Source: Diphasiastrum complanatum (Eukaryota; Streptophyta; Lycopodiopsida; Lycopodiales; Lycopodiaceae). From it: a stretch of 64,000 nt of DNA. Positions 33,498 through 46,384 of this stretch are shown in pieces. The notes below the pieces were generated by a model. It worked only from the letters and a program-made list of their open reading frames with translations, did not search any database and was not told the DNA's origin. Numbering within the stretch: position 1 is the first letter of the stretch; each line of letters opens with the position of its first letter. Where the stretch lies: assembly GCA_029204225.1 (NCBI GenBank), contig CM055104.1:52816294-52880293 (forward strand). Direction: 5' to 3'. A program made the translations under genes and the position numbers.

Positions 33498-34166
33498 TGT
33501 CAAATTTCAGAGTTTATGGACTGAAATTGATCTACAAATGATCACAAAGAGTGATTGGTAGCTTGGGATCTTGATCTATATCAAGACTAGCTTCCAAATC
33601 TAGCTTCTACTTGACAATCTTTGTAATTCCAAGCAAGAAAAATCAAAAAAAGATGATCCACGACTTCACAGGTGTGAAGTACAGCTACTGTACGACCTGA
33701 TAACAGAGAAATACTTTACTTATCATTTACAAAGCATTCATCCACAAAGAAAGTGCTTAAGAGAGTCAAAACACAATGATAGCTACACAAACCAAGATTT
33801 CTCATCAGTAACTCAAAAATGGATCCATCATGGATCAAGTACAAAATCACCATAATCTCTCTCTAAGCTGCATCCAGCACGTGTAGGATAGCTCATTGTA
33901 CTTATTCATATCCACTTTGGATAAGATCTATCAAGTTTGTCACATTATCCATTGGTGGTTTGTGTTGACCTTCTAGATTCCTACAATCTAGGACCTGACT
34001 CCTATAATTTAGGAGATGTCATATTAGACTCAAATGAAAGCTAATCAAAATGGATCTGAATATTACAAGTGTCATTTCACACATGTGGACAGGTCCTCAC
34101 ACGTGTGGATCCATATAGATGTCTGATATTCATCAAAAACCATGTGAAAATTGCTAAATTCTAACA
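33498..34166 (-). repeat. Copia C 3' LTR
   Basis: In minus orientation the 3' LTR, next to the polypurine tract. It contains CACACGTGTG at 34098-34107; the other LTR has CACATGTGTG at the same place. Confidence 0.93.
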
Positions 34167-34266
34167 CTCCTCCTCAATTTTTACACGATACAACTATAGT
34201 ACATCTATCTACAACACCTAAGGTTGATCTTAACTTGATAAATGAAGCCTTTGGCAAGGCTTTAGT

Positions 34267-34879
34267 TGTCGAAATATTGAAAAAATCTATCAAATGTTGT
34301 AAGTAGGGGTCCTAAAAATGCCAAAGATGAATTGAGCTCTTTTGGCTTAGCAAAGACTCATATTAGAATAAAATATTCAAGGTAGGTAGAAGTAGAAACT
34401 CGAGCTACCATAGGAATTGCCATTTGTACTTTGCATGCCACATTTAATGCATGAATATACTAGGTGGCACAATTAGACATATTGAGGTGGCTTGAATAAG
34501 TCTAGATAGCTTGAGAGGTGGACTCATAACTCCAATTCAACTCAAAGTAGGAGGAGAGTCCATGGATCTATATATATATGATGTACGATCATTGAGAAGA
34601 TGATGATATTTGTGTGTAATGCAAAGTTGGAGACTAAGCTCTTTGTGCCCTCTCTCTCTACTCGAGTGTGTACATTCATATTCTCTCTCTAGCCGAGTTG
34701 AGGCATTTATTGTACTTAGTTTCATATTTTGCTCATAGATCTTGCTTGTAACACAATAATATTTCTTGTATGATCAGCTTTCCTATTGTCAATCAATGCT
34801 AGTTTGATCTTTATGGTATTATTGGGCTTAGGAGATCAAAAGTACATGTGTAGGGCATCCCACACGTGTGAATTTTGCA
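34267..34879 (+). repeat. Copia B 5' LTR
   Basis: Begins TGTCGAAATATTG and ends GTGTGAATTTTGCA, with CACACGTGTG at 34861-34870. A TATATATATATGATG TATA-like region lies near 34570. Confidence 0.93.
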
Positions 34880-35639
34880 TAATATCAGAGCCTACCTAAG
34901 ATTTACAAGCAAATCTAATAAAAAAGTTTGCAAATTTGATCAGATTTCAAGCTAGGAATTGTCTAGATTCTACTTTCTAGCTAGTTTGCAGTTTTCTGGT
35001 GATTTTGAGCCTCAAACCACTTTGATCGGTCCAGATCAGGTACTATACAAAATTTCAAGTGCAGGCACGTGTGAAATCTGCCCATTTTCAGTTTGGTGGT
35101 TCTCTCTCACCTTAGATCCAAATTTCATGCAATTTGGCCCACTAAAAAGCTAGAAATGTGTAGAATCTGATGCAATTTGAATCATGACAGTTGAATAAGC
35201 CAATCAAAAGCTATAAGCTTTTGAATAGGTGTAGATAGGGCGCCTAGACCTGTGGCAAATCATGAGTACATGTAATTTATTGCTTGAATGATCACAAAAA
35301 TCACCCAGAAGTTGACCAATCTCATCTATATGTGATTTAGGCAAAAATTTAAAGGATCTAGGCAAATTATTTCATACAAAGAGATTGTATTTGAGTCAAT
35401 TTGACATTTTTGGAGTATTTCACACGTGTGAAATTCAGAGAACCATAATTTTTGCCATACTTCATCTTTTTTGATGATTCAAATCTTGTTTTGGAGAGAT
35501 TGTCATACTAGTGAGATCTATCTCACAATTTTTTGCTTAGTCTCACATAGGATTTGATTTTTTGCCCTTGATTGGTTCCTATAGTGAGAAGATAAGCAAT
35601 TTTTTCATCTATCATTTTTTATTTCCAACATTCTTTATA

Positions 35640-38044
35640 GCTTCAATAGGTGCCTTTCTATTAGAAGCAAGTGAAAGATTGTCAACATCCAATTACTCAA
35701 TTTGGAAGGTTAGGATGGAATTTGTCTTAAATTATACAAGATGTGATGGATATTGTACTTGGTATTGAAGAAGAACCACAAATTCCTCAAGAAATTCCAA
35801 AGTACAAAAAGAGAGCTAGGATGGCTCTGCATTATATTAAAATGAATGTCTCAAAGAGAAATTGGTGCTTGTACTAATGCCAAAGTTGCTTGGGATACTC
35901 TCAAGTCCATCTATGAGGCAGAGAATACTTCTAGACTTCTAACACTAAGAAACCAAATTTTTCAAAGTGTACAGAGAAGTGATGAAAGTGCTTCAGCGTA
36001 TGTAATGAGAGTTAAAGACCTCCATAGAGAATTGTCATGCATAGGAGACTCCATCAACCAAAATGAACTTGTTCAAGTCATACTTAATGGGTTAAAAGAG
36101 GAATATGACAACCTTGTTCAGAGTTATGCCATTAAAGAGGAGCTACCAAGTTTGGAAGCACTCCAGAGTGTGCTCATTTCTGAAGAATCAAGACAAGAGT
36201 ATAAACTCTTAAAAATGGAAAGACTGTCTCTCAACATTGATGGTAAAGCCCTCTTTACCAAAGACAAGCACAAGTCAAGAAGTAAGAATCAACACCAACC
36301 CTCTTCAAGCAAGAACAATCTTATTTCCAAGGAGAAAGGAGAAGAGGATGAGTCCTCTCAAGCTTTTACATCCAAGAAGAAGAAGAAAAACATCAAGTGT
36401 TTCTTTTGTGGCAGAAGGGGCATTATGCCACCAATTGCTTCAAAAAGAAGAGTCAATTCAAACAAGCCAACATTTCCAATGAAGAGAAGGAAGATTCTCA
36501 TGCAAGTGATGGAGAGGGATCTCTTATGGTCTCGAGTTTTTCTTCATCACCTTTAAAGAAGGATGGTTCGTGGTACATCGACAGTGGAGCTTCCTAACAT
36601 ATGTGTAGCTCCAAGCATTCTTTTTCATCCATGACACCTTATGAAGGAGCCAAGAAGTCCATCTACACAGCAAATGATCATGAGTGTGCTATTGAAGGCA
36701 TAGGGACCATTCCCTTAAAGCTTTCATCATCAAAAGTTCTTTCTCTGTCTAAAGTACTTTTTGTTTCGAAGTTAACAAAAAATCTTATTAGTGTTGGGCA
36801 ATTGCTTGATAATGGACTAGATGTGAATTTCAATGTTGATACATGTACAATCAAGAAGCATGATGAGATCCTTGCATTTGGGTCTAGATATGGTGGAATC
36901 TACAAGCTTGATCCCAAAGAGTATGCTAACTCTTGTGATGGTGCTTTTGCTTCTCATATTTCTTTGTAGGAACTATGGCATAGAAGGTTGGGGCATCCTA
37001 ACTATAGTTCTATGGTGTCCATGGTCAAGAAAGCCAAATCTATTGGCTTGCCTAATCTTATCTCCAAGAATTTCAAGCCATGTGAGGCTTGTGCCATATC
37101 TAAATCTCATAAGAAGCCTTTTTCAAAGTCATATATTAAGACTACCTATCCACTGGAGCTCATACACTCGGATGTGCACTTCTCATCTTCAAAGAGCAAG
37201 GGTGGTGCTACTTGCTTTGTAACTTTCATTGATGATTTCACAATATTTACTTGGTTATATCTTCTAGTTTCAAAGTCTATGGTGTATGATTATTTCCTAA
37301 AGTTCAAAGCTCTAGTTGAAAAGCATTTTTCATACAAAATCAAGATTCTTAGAAGTGATGGAGGTGGTGAGTACACTTCCAATAAATTTCATGATTATTG
37401 TGAGCTTGAAGGCATTAAAAGGGAGTCTTCTTGTGCATATACACCACCTCAAAATGGGGTGGCTGAAAGAAAGAATAGAACCTTGTGTGAATGTGCCAAA
37501 ACCATTAGAATTGAGGCATCCTTGCCAAAAGGCTTTTGGGTGAGGCCATCAATTTTTCAAACTATCTTTGCAATCGACTCTCTCATGTTGCACTTGGAGG
37601 AAAGTCACCATATGAAGCACTTTATTTGAAGAAACCTCAGGTTGATCACCTTAGAGTATTTGGATGCATATGCTTTGTCCATATTCCCTTGAAAATGAGA
37701 AATAAGGATGATCCTTGTGCAAGCAAAGGAGTAATGGTTGGATCAAGAGGTTAATCGTGGAGCTAAAGTGCATCAAAGAGCATGATCTTCCCTTGATCAA
37801 GTGTGACAATATATCGGCCCAAGCTCTTGCAAACAATCCTATTTTTCATGCAAGAAGCAAGCATATAGAAGTGGCACACCATTTTGTAAGGAAAAAGCTC
37901 ATTGGAGGTGAAATCAACTTGGAACATGTCAACACATCTTCATGTATTGCTGAGCTTCTCACAAAGCCACTTTGCAAAAGTGCCTTCTCAAAGCATAGAT
38001 CTAATCTTGGTCTTATCTCAAGATCGATGCTTGATCCACATTAG
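35640..38044 (+). pseudogene. Copia B gag-protease-integrase with large deletion to the RNase H end
   Basis: Gag starts near 35656 (SERLSTSNYSIWKVRMEF) with frame changes near 35730 and 35830. The zinc knuckle region is near 36395-36450, at a frame change. The protease motif DSGAS at about 36583-36597 is followed at once by a TAA. The integrase HHCC, LIHSDVH, LRSDGGGEYTS and PPQNGVAERKNRT follow (36988-37540). A frameshift lies near 37540. At about 37735 the sequence jumps from the integrase C-terminal domain to the RNase H end (IKRLIVELKC to about 38044). All of reverse transcriptase is missing. Confidence 0.9.
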
Positions 38045-38062
38045 ATACATTTTTAGGAGGAG

Positions 38063-38669
38063 TGTTGAAATATTGGAAAAATCTATCTAATGTTGTAAGT
38101 AGAGGTCCTAAAAATGCCAAAGATGGATTGAGCTCTTTTGGCTTAGTAAAGACCCATCTTAGAATAAAATATTCAAGGTAGTTAGAAGTAGAAACTCGAG
38201 CTACCATAGGAATTGCCATTTGTACTTTGCATGCCACATTTAATGAATGAAAATACTAGGTGGCACAATTAGACATATTGAGGTGGCTTGAATAAGTCTA
38301 GATAGCTTGAGAGGTGGATTCATAACTCCAATTCAAGTAGGAGGAGAGTCCATGGATCTATATATATGTGATGTACTCTCATTGAGAAGATGATGATATT
38401 TGTGTATAATGCAAATTTGGAGACTAAGCTCTTTGTGCCCTCTCTCTCTACTCGAGTGTGTATATTCATATTCTCTCTCTAGCCGAGTTGAGGCATTTAT
38501 TGTACTTAGTTTCATATTTTGTTGATAGATCTTGCTTGTAACACAATAATATTTCTTGTATGATCAGCTTTCCTATTGTCAATCAATGCTAGTTTGATCT
38601 TTATGGTATTATTGGGCTTAGGAGATCAAAAGTACATGTGTAGGGCATCCCACACGTGTGAATTTTACA
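38063..38669 (+). repeat. Copia B 3' LTR
   Basis: Begins TGTTGAAATATTGG, ends GTGTGAATTTTACA, with CACACGTGTG at 38651-38660. A 7-bp deletion relative to the 5' LTR lies near 38335. Confidence 0.93.
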
Positions 38670-38674
38670 TTAGT

Positions 38675-41600
38675 GAGTAGATCAGCAAGGCAATCTGAAG
38701 AAGACACATGATGTAGCTTGATCTCCTTTGCTGGAACCTTTTCCCTCACAAAATGGTGAGCAATCTCTATGTGCTTGCTCCTTGCATGGAATGTGGGATT
38801 GGTTGCTAATGCTTGGCTTGATTGGTTGTCACAAAATATTGTTGGCTGCTCCTCGGCCTCCATGACTTGTAATTCCACCAAAAGCCTCATGAAAATCTCC
38901 TCTTCCAAATATCCATTGAGAAAAACATTAGTCACATCAAGTTGAAATAGAGGCCAATTGAAAGTAGTTTGAAGAGAAATAATTAACCTTATGAAAACTG
39001 GCTTAGCAATAGGAGCAAAAGTTTCATCAAAATCTACTCCCTTGGTTTGCAAGAACCCCTTTGCCACTAGCCTTGCCTTATGTTTGTTGATGCTCCCATC
39101 TTGATTGTACTTCAATCTATAGATCCATTTGCACTCGAGTGGCTTTCTTCCTTGAGGAAGATCCACAAGCTTCCATGTATGATTCTCCATAAGACCATCA
39201 TACTCTTTTTGCATGGCATCCCTCCATTCTTGTGACTCCATAGCTTCTTCAAAGAAACTTGGCTCATCAAACATAGAAGTTAGAAAGGTGTAAGAGGTAA
39301 GTGAATGTAGATCTTCCCTTTGTTCACCTTTGTCAACATAGGTGATCCTTGAGGGCTTGGCCTTCCTTCTTGTAGATCTCCTTGGAGTCCTCGGATCTTG
39401 AGATGGATCTTCAAGATCTTGATCACATATAGGCTCCTCCTCAGACCTTACAAGATCCTTGACATAATATGGATTAGAAGCTTTCACATTCAACTTGTAG
39501 TAGTTATCTTCATCAAAAGTAACACTACTCATCAAATCTTCTTAGTGATTGGATTATAGACTCTATATCCCTTGCTATTTTCAGCATAACCAACAAAGAT
39601 CCCTTTTATAGAAGTAGGATCATCCTTTTTTCTTGTATCTAATGCTTGAAAAACATAGCAAGTAGATCCAAAAATTCTTAGATCTTTAAGATTCGGCTTC
39701 TTACAAAATAGAGCCTCATAAGATGTTATGCCTCCTAGGGGCTTACATGGCAATCTATTACACAAATAAGTTGCACAAATAATAGCCTCTCCCCAAAAGG
39801 ACTTAGGTAAAGATGCATCTATTCTTAAAGCCTTAGCACACTCACATAGTGTTCTATTTATCCTCTCGGCTATACCATTTTGTTGAGGACTATAAGTACA
39901 TGTAAGTTCTCTCTTAATGCCATTGGATTTACAAAACTCTATCATCTTGGTGGAAATATACTCTCCACTATTATCACTTCTCAATACTTTAATTTTAGCA
40001 TCAAGTTAATTTTCAACTAGAGTTTTGAACTTAACAAAAGCTTAAACACTTTACTTTTGGAATCCAGAAGTTCAATCCAAGTGTATCTAGAGTAATCATC
40101 AATAAAAGATACATACATAGATGCACCTCCAGTAGATTCTTGAGAAAAAGAGTGCACATCACTATGAATAAGATCTAATGCTTTTGTAGATCTAGTGGAA
40201 GAGATATCAAAAGGTAGCTTGTGTGCCTTTGAGAGGCTACAAGCTTCACAACTTTTTCCACACTTTGAGAGTGTCTTTGGAAGGCCAAGAGCAAGATCCT
40301 TGGTGCATAGCATCTCCATAGATTTGAAGTTGGGGTGGCCCAACCTCTTATGCCAAAGCTCCACGTGATTGAGCTCCTCCTTCACCATGTTCACACTTCC
40401 AAGAAAAACATTAGCATCAAGCTTAAAAAGCCTTCCTTGCTTGAATCCTTTTACAATGCAAGTATTATTCATCATTATGGAGCAAACACCTTGCTTAAAA
40501 CGGACATCTAAGCCATCATCCATCAATTGTCCTACACTTAACAAATTCCTAGTGAGTGTAGGAACATAGAGTACATTATCAAGATCTACTCTTTTAGAGG
40601 ATCCAAGACTTAAGGGAATAGTTCCCACTCCATATATTCTACATTCTTGATCACTTGCTGTTAGAATAGACTTTTTACAACCTAGAAAAGGTACAAGAGT
40701 TGAGAAAAAATCCTTTTGGAATGTCATGTGGGAACTAGCCCCACTATCAATCCACCATGTGTCATTGGAGTAGCTCTTTGATGTTGATGTAGAAGCCATC
40801 AAGGATGAATCCACTGCATCCTCATCTTCTTCAAAAGTGAGGCCTTGTTTGCTCTCTCCTTGTGCATTCTTCTTCTTGAAACACTCGGATGCAAAGTGCC
40901 CTTTCTTTCCACAAAAGAAGGACTTGAGTTTGGCTTTGTTCTTCTTTCCACATTTGGAGCTAGATGGTTGATCATCATTCTTCGTCTCCTTGTGTTGGAT
41001 CTTCTTCTTTGACTTTGCCTTTCCCTTGCTTGAGAAGTTGGCCTTCTCATCACCATCATGCAACTTTAAGGATCCAATCCTTTTCTTGACATGAAGGATC
41101 CTACTCTCCTCGGCCACAAGCACACTATGGAGCTTGTCAATGGAACGTAGTGCATCTTGAATAGCAAAGCTTTGTACAAGATTGGAGAACTCATCTCCAA
41201 GACCATTCAAAATGATTTGAACAAGTTCATCATCATGAATACCCTCATTAATGATGGAAAGTTCTTTGTTGAGAGATTTTATTCTCAAGACATACTCTTG
41301 AGCACTCTCATCACTCCCTCTAATGTTTTGAAGAACTTTGTTTCTAATCATAAGCGCTCTAGAGGTATTTTTGGATTCATAAATCCCTTTAAGGTAGTTC
41401 CATGCCTCCTTGGCCGAGGTACAAGATGCTACTTCCTTTAGAAGTTCATTACTAACATTCATTTTCAAACAATGTAATGCTAGTCTAGCTCTCTTTTAGT
41501 ACCTCACTTGACCTTGCCCTCCTTGAGGTTCTTCTTCCTCTCCTATGACAAGATCAAACATATCTTGGAGAACAAGTAGTGACTCCATTCTTACTTTCCA

Positions 41601-41690
41601 AGTTGAATAATTATTAGAATTTAGCCTTTCACTAGCCTCAAAAAGATAGACTCCAATTGAACCCATTCTATCTAGTAACAAGTATAACAA
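38675..41690 (-). pseudogene. Copia C gag-pol, broken and internally deleted
   Basis: Gag starts at about 41650 (SERLNSNNYSTWKVRMESLL); an in-frame TAA lies at 41496. Gag continues through an altered zinc knuckle (SFFCGKKGHFASEC; one more Cys may be lost). Protease WWIDSGASSHM lies near 40750. Integrase is broken by a frameshift and TAA near 40017, resumes at 39984 (RSDNSGEY, SPQQNGIAERINRT), and shifts again at 39532. RT has KCKWIYRLKYNQDGS and ARLVAKGF. Just after EEEIFM (about 38890) the frame jumps to RLLVELQV of RNase H, deleting roughly 270 residues including YVDD. RNase H is cut by copia B at 38674. Confidence 0.9.
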
Positions 41691-42288
41691 ATGTAATATT
41701 CAAAGGCTCTCCCTTCTTCCTTTCTCAGAATTTAGCTAAAATGCTACTCTCTTGAATCTCACTAGACTCAAGAATCAAGATCTATAATGATCTTGAACTC
41801 AAAAAGATTTGAGAAAGTGTATTCTACACAATCTATTCACTTAGAACCTAGGATTTGATTTTTGGAAGTGCCAATGCCTTCCTATGGTGTTTAGAATTGG
41901 TTTTAGTTTCATTCTTGAACTAAAAACATAAGCCTCAAACTCTCTCACAAGGATTTGTAGGTTTAATAAGATTCTAACACCATTTACTCATCAAATCTTT
42001 AATGGAAACAATGGTTTTTATAAGCACATCACTAGTTTCACTCTACACAACTTGTTTGAAGCTCAAATATTGAAAAAACACAAAGTTTTGGTGAAAGTAC
42101 AACTCCAGCAGCCTCTCACACGTGTGAGAAGTACATCTGAACTTTACACACTAATCTGGACCCTCAACATCACAAGTAAACTATTAGAAAAGGTCGCCTT
42201 CCTTCAAAGTGACTCTAGCACCAATGCTTTCACCAAAATGAAGATTTTTGGATCATCAACTAAGGTCTTTGACTTGGCTCTGATACCA
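41691..42288 (-). other. Copia C leader and primer site
   Basis: Non-coding leader between gag and the 5' LTR, ending at the tRNA-Met primer site in reverse complement (42276-42288). It includes CACACGTGTG at 42117-42126. Confidence 0.85.
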
Positions 42289-42956
42289 TGTCAAATTTCA
42301 GAGTTTATGGACTAAAATTGATCTACAAATGATCACAAAGAGTGATTGGTAGCTTGGGATCTTGATCTATATCAAGACTAGCTTCCAAATCTAGCTTCTA
42401 CTTGACAATCTTTGTGATTCCAAGCAAGAACAATAAAAAAAGATGATCCACGACTTCACACATGTGAAGTACAACTACTGTACGACCTGATAACAGAGAA
42501 ATAGTTTACTTATCATTCACAAAGCATTCATCCACAAAGAAAGTGCTTAAGAGAGTCAAAACACAATGATAGCTACACAAACCAAGATTTCTCATCATTA
42601 GCTCAAAAATGGATCCATCATGGATCAAGTACAAAATCACCATAATCTCTCTCTAAGCTGCATCCAGCACGTGTAGGATAGCTCATTGTACTTATCCATA
42701 TTCACCTTGGATAAGATCTATCAAGTTTGCCACATCATCCATTGGTGGTTTGTGTTGACCTTCTAGATTCCTATAATCTAGGACCTAACTCCTATAATTT
42801 AGGAGATGTCATATTAGACTCAAATGAAAGCTAATCAAAATGGATCTGAATATTACAAGTGTCATTTCACATGCATGGACAGGTCCTCACATGTGTGGAT
42901 CCACATAGATGTCTAATATTCATCAAAAACCATGTGAAAATTGCCAAATTCTAACA
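42289..42956 (-). repeat. Copia C 5' LTR
   Basis: Minus-strand LTR from TGTTAGAATTTGG (42956) to GAAATTTGACA (42289), beside the primer site. Confidence 0.93.
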
Positions 42957-45900
42957 ATCTTTTGAGTGTACTTTTGTTGGTGAAGATACTACTTACCACA
43001 TTCAAAGTCTCTCACGATCTGCAAGCCTAGATAGATTTTAGCTTCTCCTAGGTCAACAATCTCAAATATTTCAGAAATGTCTCTTTCGACATCTGAACTT
43101 AACTTATAAGTGCGTTATCAACATAGACAACTAGAATGATTATTTTATTTTGGACATGCTTGTTTGTTTCAGACCATAAATGTTTTTATTCATAAAACAT
43201 CCTTATTCTAGATATTCTCGGTTTACAAAACCAAGTGGTTGGTCCATGAATAGTCTTCCTCCAATTCTGCATGCAGGACAACAGTCTTCTCATCCACAAT
43301 ATGGATTTTCAAATCATGAGTCACTGCATTCACGAATAACAGACGAATTGATATATGTTTGACTACCAGTGAGAAAGTATCAATGTAGTCGATCCCATAC
43401 TTCTGTGAAATTTTTTTAGCACCTAACCTTGCTTTGTATCTGATGTTTTCTCTTGTTTTGATCTTGTAGATCCACTTGCATTTGACTTCTTTTCTGCCAT
43501 CAGGTACAAGTGCAAGTGTCCATACATTGTTCTTATACATGGATGACATTTCGTCCTCCATTGTCTGAATCCAGTGATCTTTATCCGGTCAATTAATAGT
43601 TTCCTCAAATGTTTGAGGGTCGTGAGAGAATCCACAAAATTCGATGGCTGTACTCAAAACATCCTGACCATACCTTTTTGGTGGTTTTCGTTGTCTGTCT
43701 GATTTTTTCACAGGTGGTTTCGAGTTTGATTCTGCAGGTTTCGAGTTTGATTCTGATTCGAGCTTTTCTGTTGGAATTCACTAGCGATTCATGTCTGTTA
43801 TGCATTGGAACTTGACGTCTCTTTAAATCTGGTAACTCTCTTTCATCTTCTGCTTGTTTTTCTTCTGTCGTCTTTGGCAGCTCATAATATTTTTCGAGAA
43901 TTTCATAGCTAGATCACTATCTGTTATGTATTTTGTCTCATCAAATTTAACATCTCGAACAACTTCTATCTTGCCAGTTTCGGGTACATAGACATGATAA
44001 TATTATGAATGTAGTTTGAATCCTACCAGAAAACCTTGTTCTGTTTTTTCATTGAGTTTCTTTCTCAGCTTATCTAGTATGTGCCTATACACTGCGCATC
44101 CAAATGTTCGAACATGTGCTAGATTTGGCTTCGACTTCCACCATATCTCATGAGGAGTTTTATCCGGTATTCGAGATTTTAGAATACGATTCTAAATTTG
44201 ATGTAGCCACTACTTCTGCCCACAACTGTTTTGGTGCCTTTGCATGAGCCATCATACACCTTGCAGCTTCCATCAGTGTACGATTTCTTCGTTCATCTAT
44301 TCCATTGTGCTGAGGTGTGTATGATATAGTCTTTGTATGCATAATACCTCAATCAATACAGTAAGCCTTTAATTCATTGGAAATGTACTCACCTCCATGA
44401 TATGTGCGAATTTGCTTCAGCTTATTGTCTGTCTGCATCTCAGCCCAATTCCTATACTCAACAAATTTCTCCAAAGCTTCAGATTTGGTACAAATAAAGT
44501 ATACCACAGTGAACTTGCTGACTTCATCAATAAATGTAATGAAGTACTTTGCATCACCCAATGACAATACTCCAAATGGTCCACAAATATCTGAATGCAC
44601 AATTTCAAGTACTTTAGTTGCTTTATAAACATCCTTACTGAAATGTGTTCTAGTCATCTTGCCTTTAAGACAAGATTCGCAGGTAGTTCGAATATCTTAC
44701 CTTTTGATTTCAACTGCTTGAATTCTCTGACTTTTGTTGGTTTGGTACAAGGTTTGGCATGTTCATGTGACATAGCCTCTTGTGCCACAGTACATCTGTC
44801 GATTCTTGAATTTGATAAACTTGTTTGATTCTTGTTCGAATGTTTAGGTGATATAATTTTCCTTCTCTGTGGCCTTTAGCAACCAGGTTATCAAAATCTT
44901 CCTCGAACAATTTACAAGAGTTCTTTGTGAAGATTACTAACATGCATGTATCAACTATCTTAGCTATAGATAGAAGATCTTTATCAAGAGTAGGGGGATA
45001 GAGAACTTCCTCCAGTTTCTTGTCACCCTAATTTGTGTCTATCCATAATACACCAGTTCCATCAACCACATGTTTAGAACCGTCTCTAAGTATAATGAAT
45101 CTCGAATAGTTCATCTTCTCGTACTCAGACAAAATTTGTTTCGAGGAAACAAAATGTGAGGTGGCTCCCGAATCAAGTACTACTTCTCAAATTGAATTAG
45201 ATGAATAGCATAGATCAGCACTAACATAAGCTGCTGAGTTCCTTGTTGCCCTGTTTTCTGCTGCTCTGGAGCATTCTGCTTTGTCTTCGACATAGTTTGA
45301 ATCTGAAGGCTCTCTTCGATTCTATTCCTTTTTGTTTCTGGAATTCTGATAACAGTCTACTGTAGCATGACCTCGTTTATGACAATGAATGCATTCAATC
45401 TTTGGATTTAACCAGCATTTTTCTTCTATGTGACCTGATTTTCTGCATTTGTTGTAGATCTTATTATCACCTGAATTCTTCTGTTGTTTTCCAGATTGTT
45501 GTTCATTAGTCTTAGACTCATTCTTCTTAGACGACTCCCTCTTAAACTTAGACTTCTTAGAAGATTTATTCTTCTTATTAAATAGAGCATTTTTGGAATC
45601 ACCATTGTTGTCATAGCATTCACGAGCTTCTACTTCCTCCTTAACTTCATCTATTGTCCTTTGAAGTGTCATTGTCGCATCTTTCGCCAATAAGATTCAT
45701 GTTGTGTGAAATGACGTAGGTAGTGCTCAAAGAAAATAACTAAGCTATTTTTCCTTAGAAATTGTATTTTCTGCACCAAAATTTTGCAAGGAAATAAACA
45801 AATCTTTAATCTTTCGCACGAATGTGTTAGGTCTTTGTCGTCCCACTATAGGTAAGTTACTTGATCTTCCAAGAACAAGATCTGATTACGAGATCGAGTC

Positions 45901-46384
45901 TCATTCTTGGTTTGCAATTCTTCCCATAAATCCTTTGCGTTCGAAATTGATGTAAGATCTAGCATTATATTGTCATGCACTAAAGACGCAATAATTGATA
46001 TAGCTTTGTCATTTTTTAAACTCAATTCTTGAAGTTCTTTGCCAGGAGTAGCTACTGGCTTCTCCTCAATTGGTTCTACCCATTGCCATAGACCTTCACC
46101 CTTCAATAAAAGTGAAGTCTTTAATTTTCAAATCAAGTAATTTGAACCTTCTGGGTCCAAGATCGTAGTAATCTTAGCCTAAATATTGATGATGGACGAC
46201 ATCTTCTAAATTTTTTGAAACACTCCAAATAGCGGCTTGTTGATGGATGTATGAAGAATGCTGAGAGGGGTACGAAGATACCACTATATCGACTCTGATT
46301 CATTCTGATACCAATGTATCAGCTTTGAACCTGTATACTCTGATACCACTGTATCAGATTTGATTATGTATGTTCTGATACTAT
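42957..46384 (-). pseudogene. Copia D gag-pol, right of the copia C insertion
   Basis: Minus strand: reverse transcriptase 42957-43630 (VKCKWIYKIKTR, then HIVDEKT; frames broken), integrase about 43900-44790 (YTPQHNGIDERRNRT, IVHSDICGPFG, LWHKRLCHMNM), protease near 45150 (DSGATSHF), two zinc knuckles near 45360-45450, and gag N-terminal sequence at 46106-45846. Many stops. The primer-site region at 46300-46384 is repeated and the copy next to the LTR is mutated (TTCTGATACTA). The single integrase C-terminal copy distinguishes it from copia E. Confidence 0.88.

Larger units (their letters stand above)
34267..38669 (+). mobile_element. Copia B, nested in copia C, lacking reverse transcriptase
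   Basis: LTRs 34267-34879 (613 bp) and 38063-38669 (607 bp), roughly 3-4% different. Target duplication TTAGT at 34262-34266 and 38670-38674. A decayed primer site TAATATCAGAGCC follows the 5' LTR. The purine tract TTAGGAGGAG precedes the 3' LTR. Orientation is opposite to copia C. The internal region has gag, protease and most of integrase, then jumps to the end of RNase H, so it is non-autonomous. Confidence 0.95.
33498..42956 (-). mobile_element. Copia C, minus strand, inserted in copia D and itself carrying copia B
   Basis: LTRs 33498-34166 and 42289-42956 (about 668 bp, roughly 26 differences or 4% by eye). Duplication ATCTT at 33493-33497 and 42957-42961. Primer site in reverse complement GGCTCTGATACCA at 42276-42288. 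A purine tract (plus strand CTCCTCCTCAATTTTT) is next to 34166. The coding part lies at 38675-41690; its end beside the 3' LTR (34167-34261) is cut off by copia B. Dead through stops, frameshifts and an internal deletion. Confidence 0.95.
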
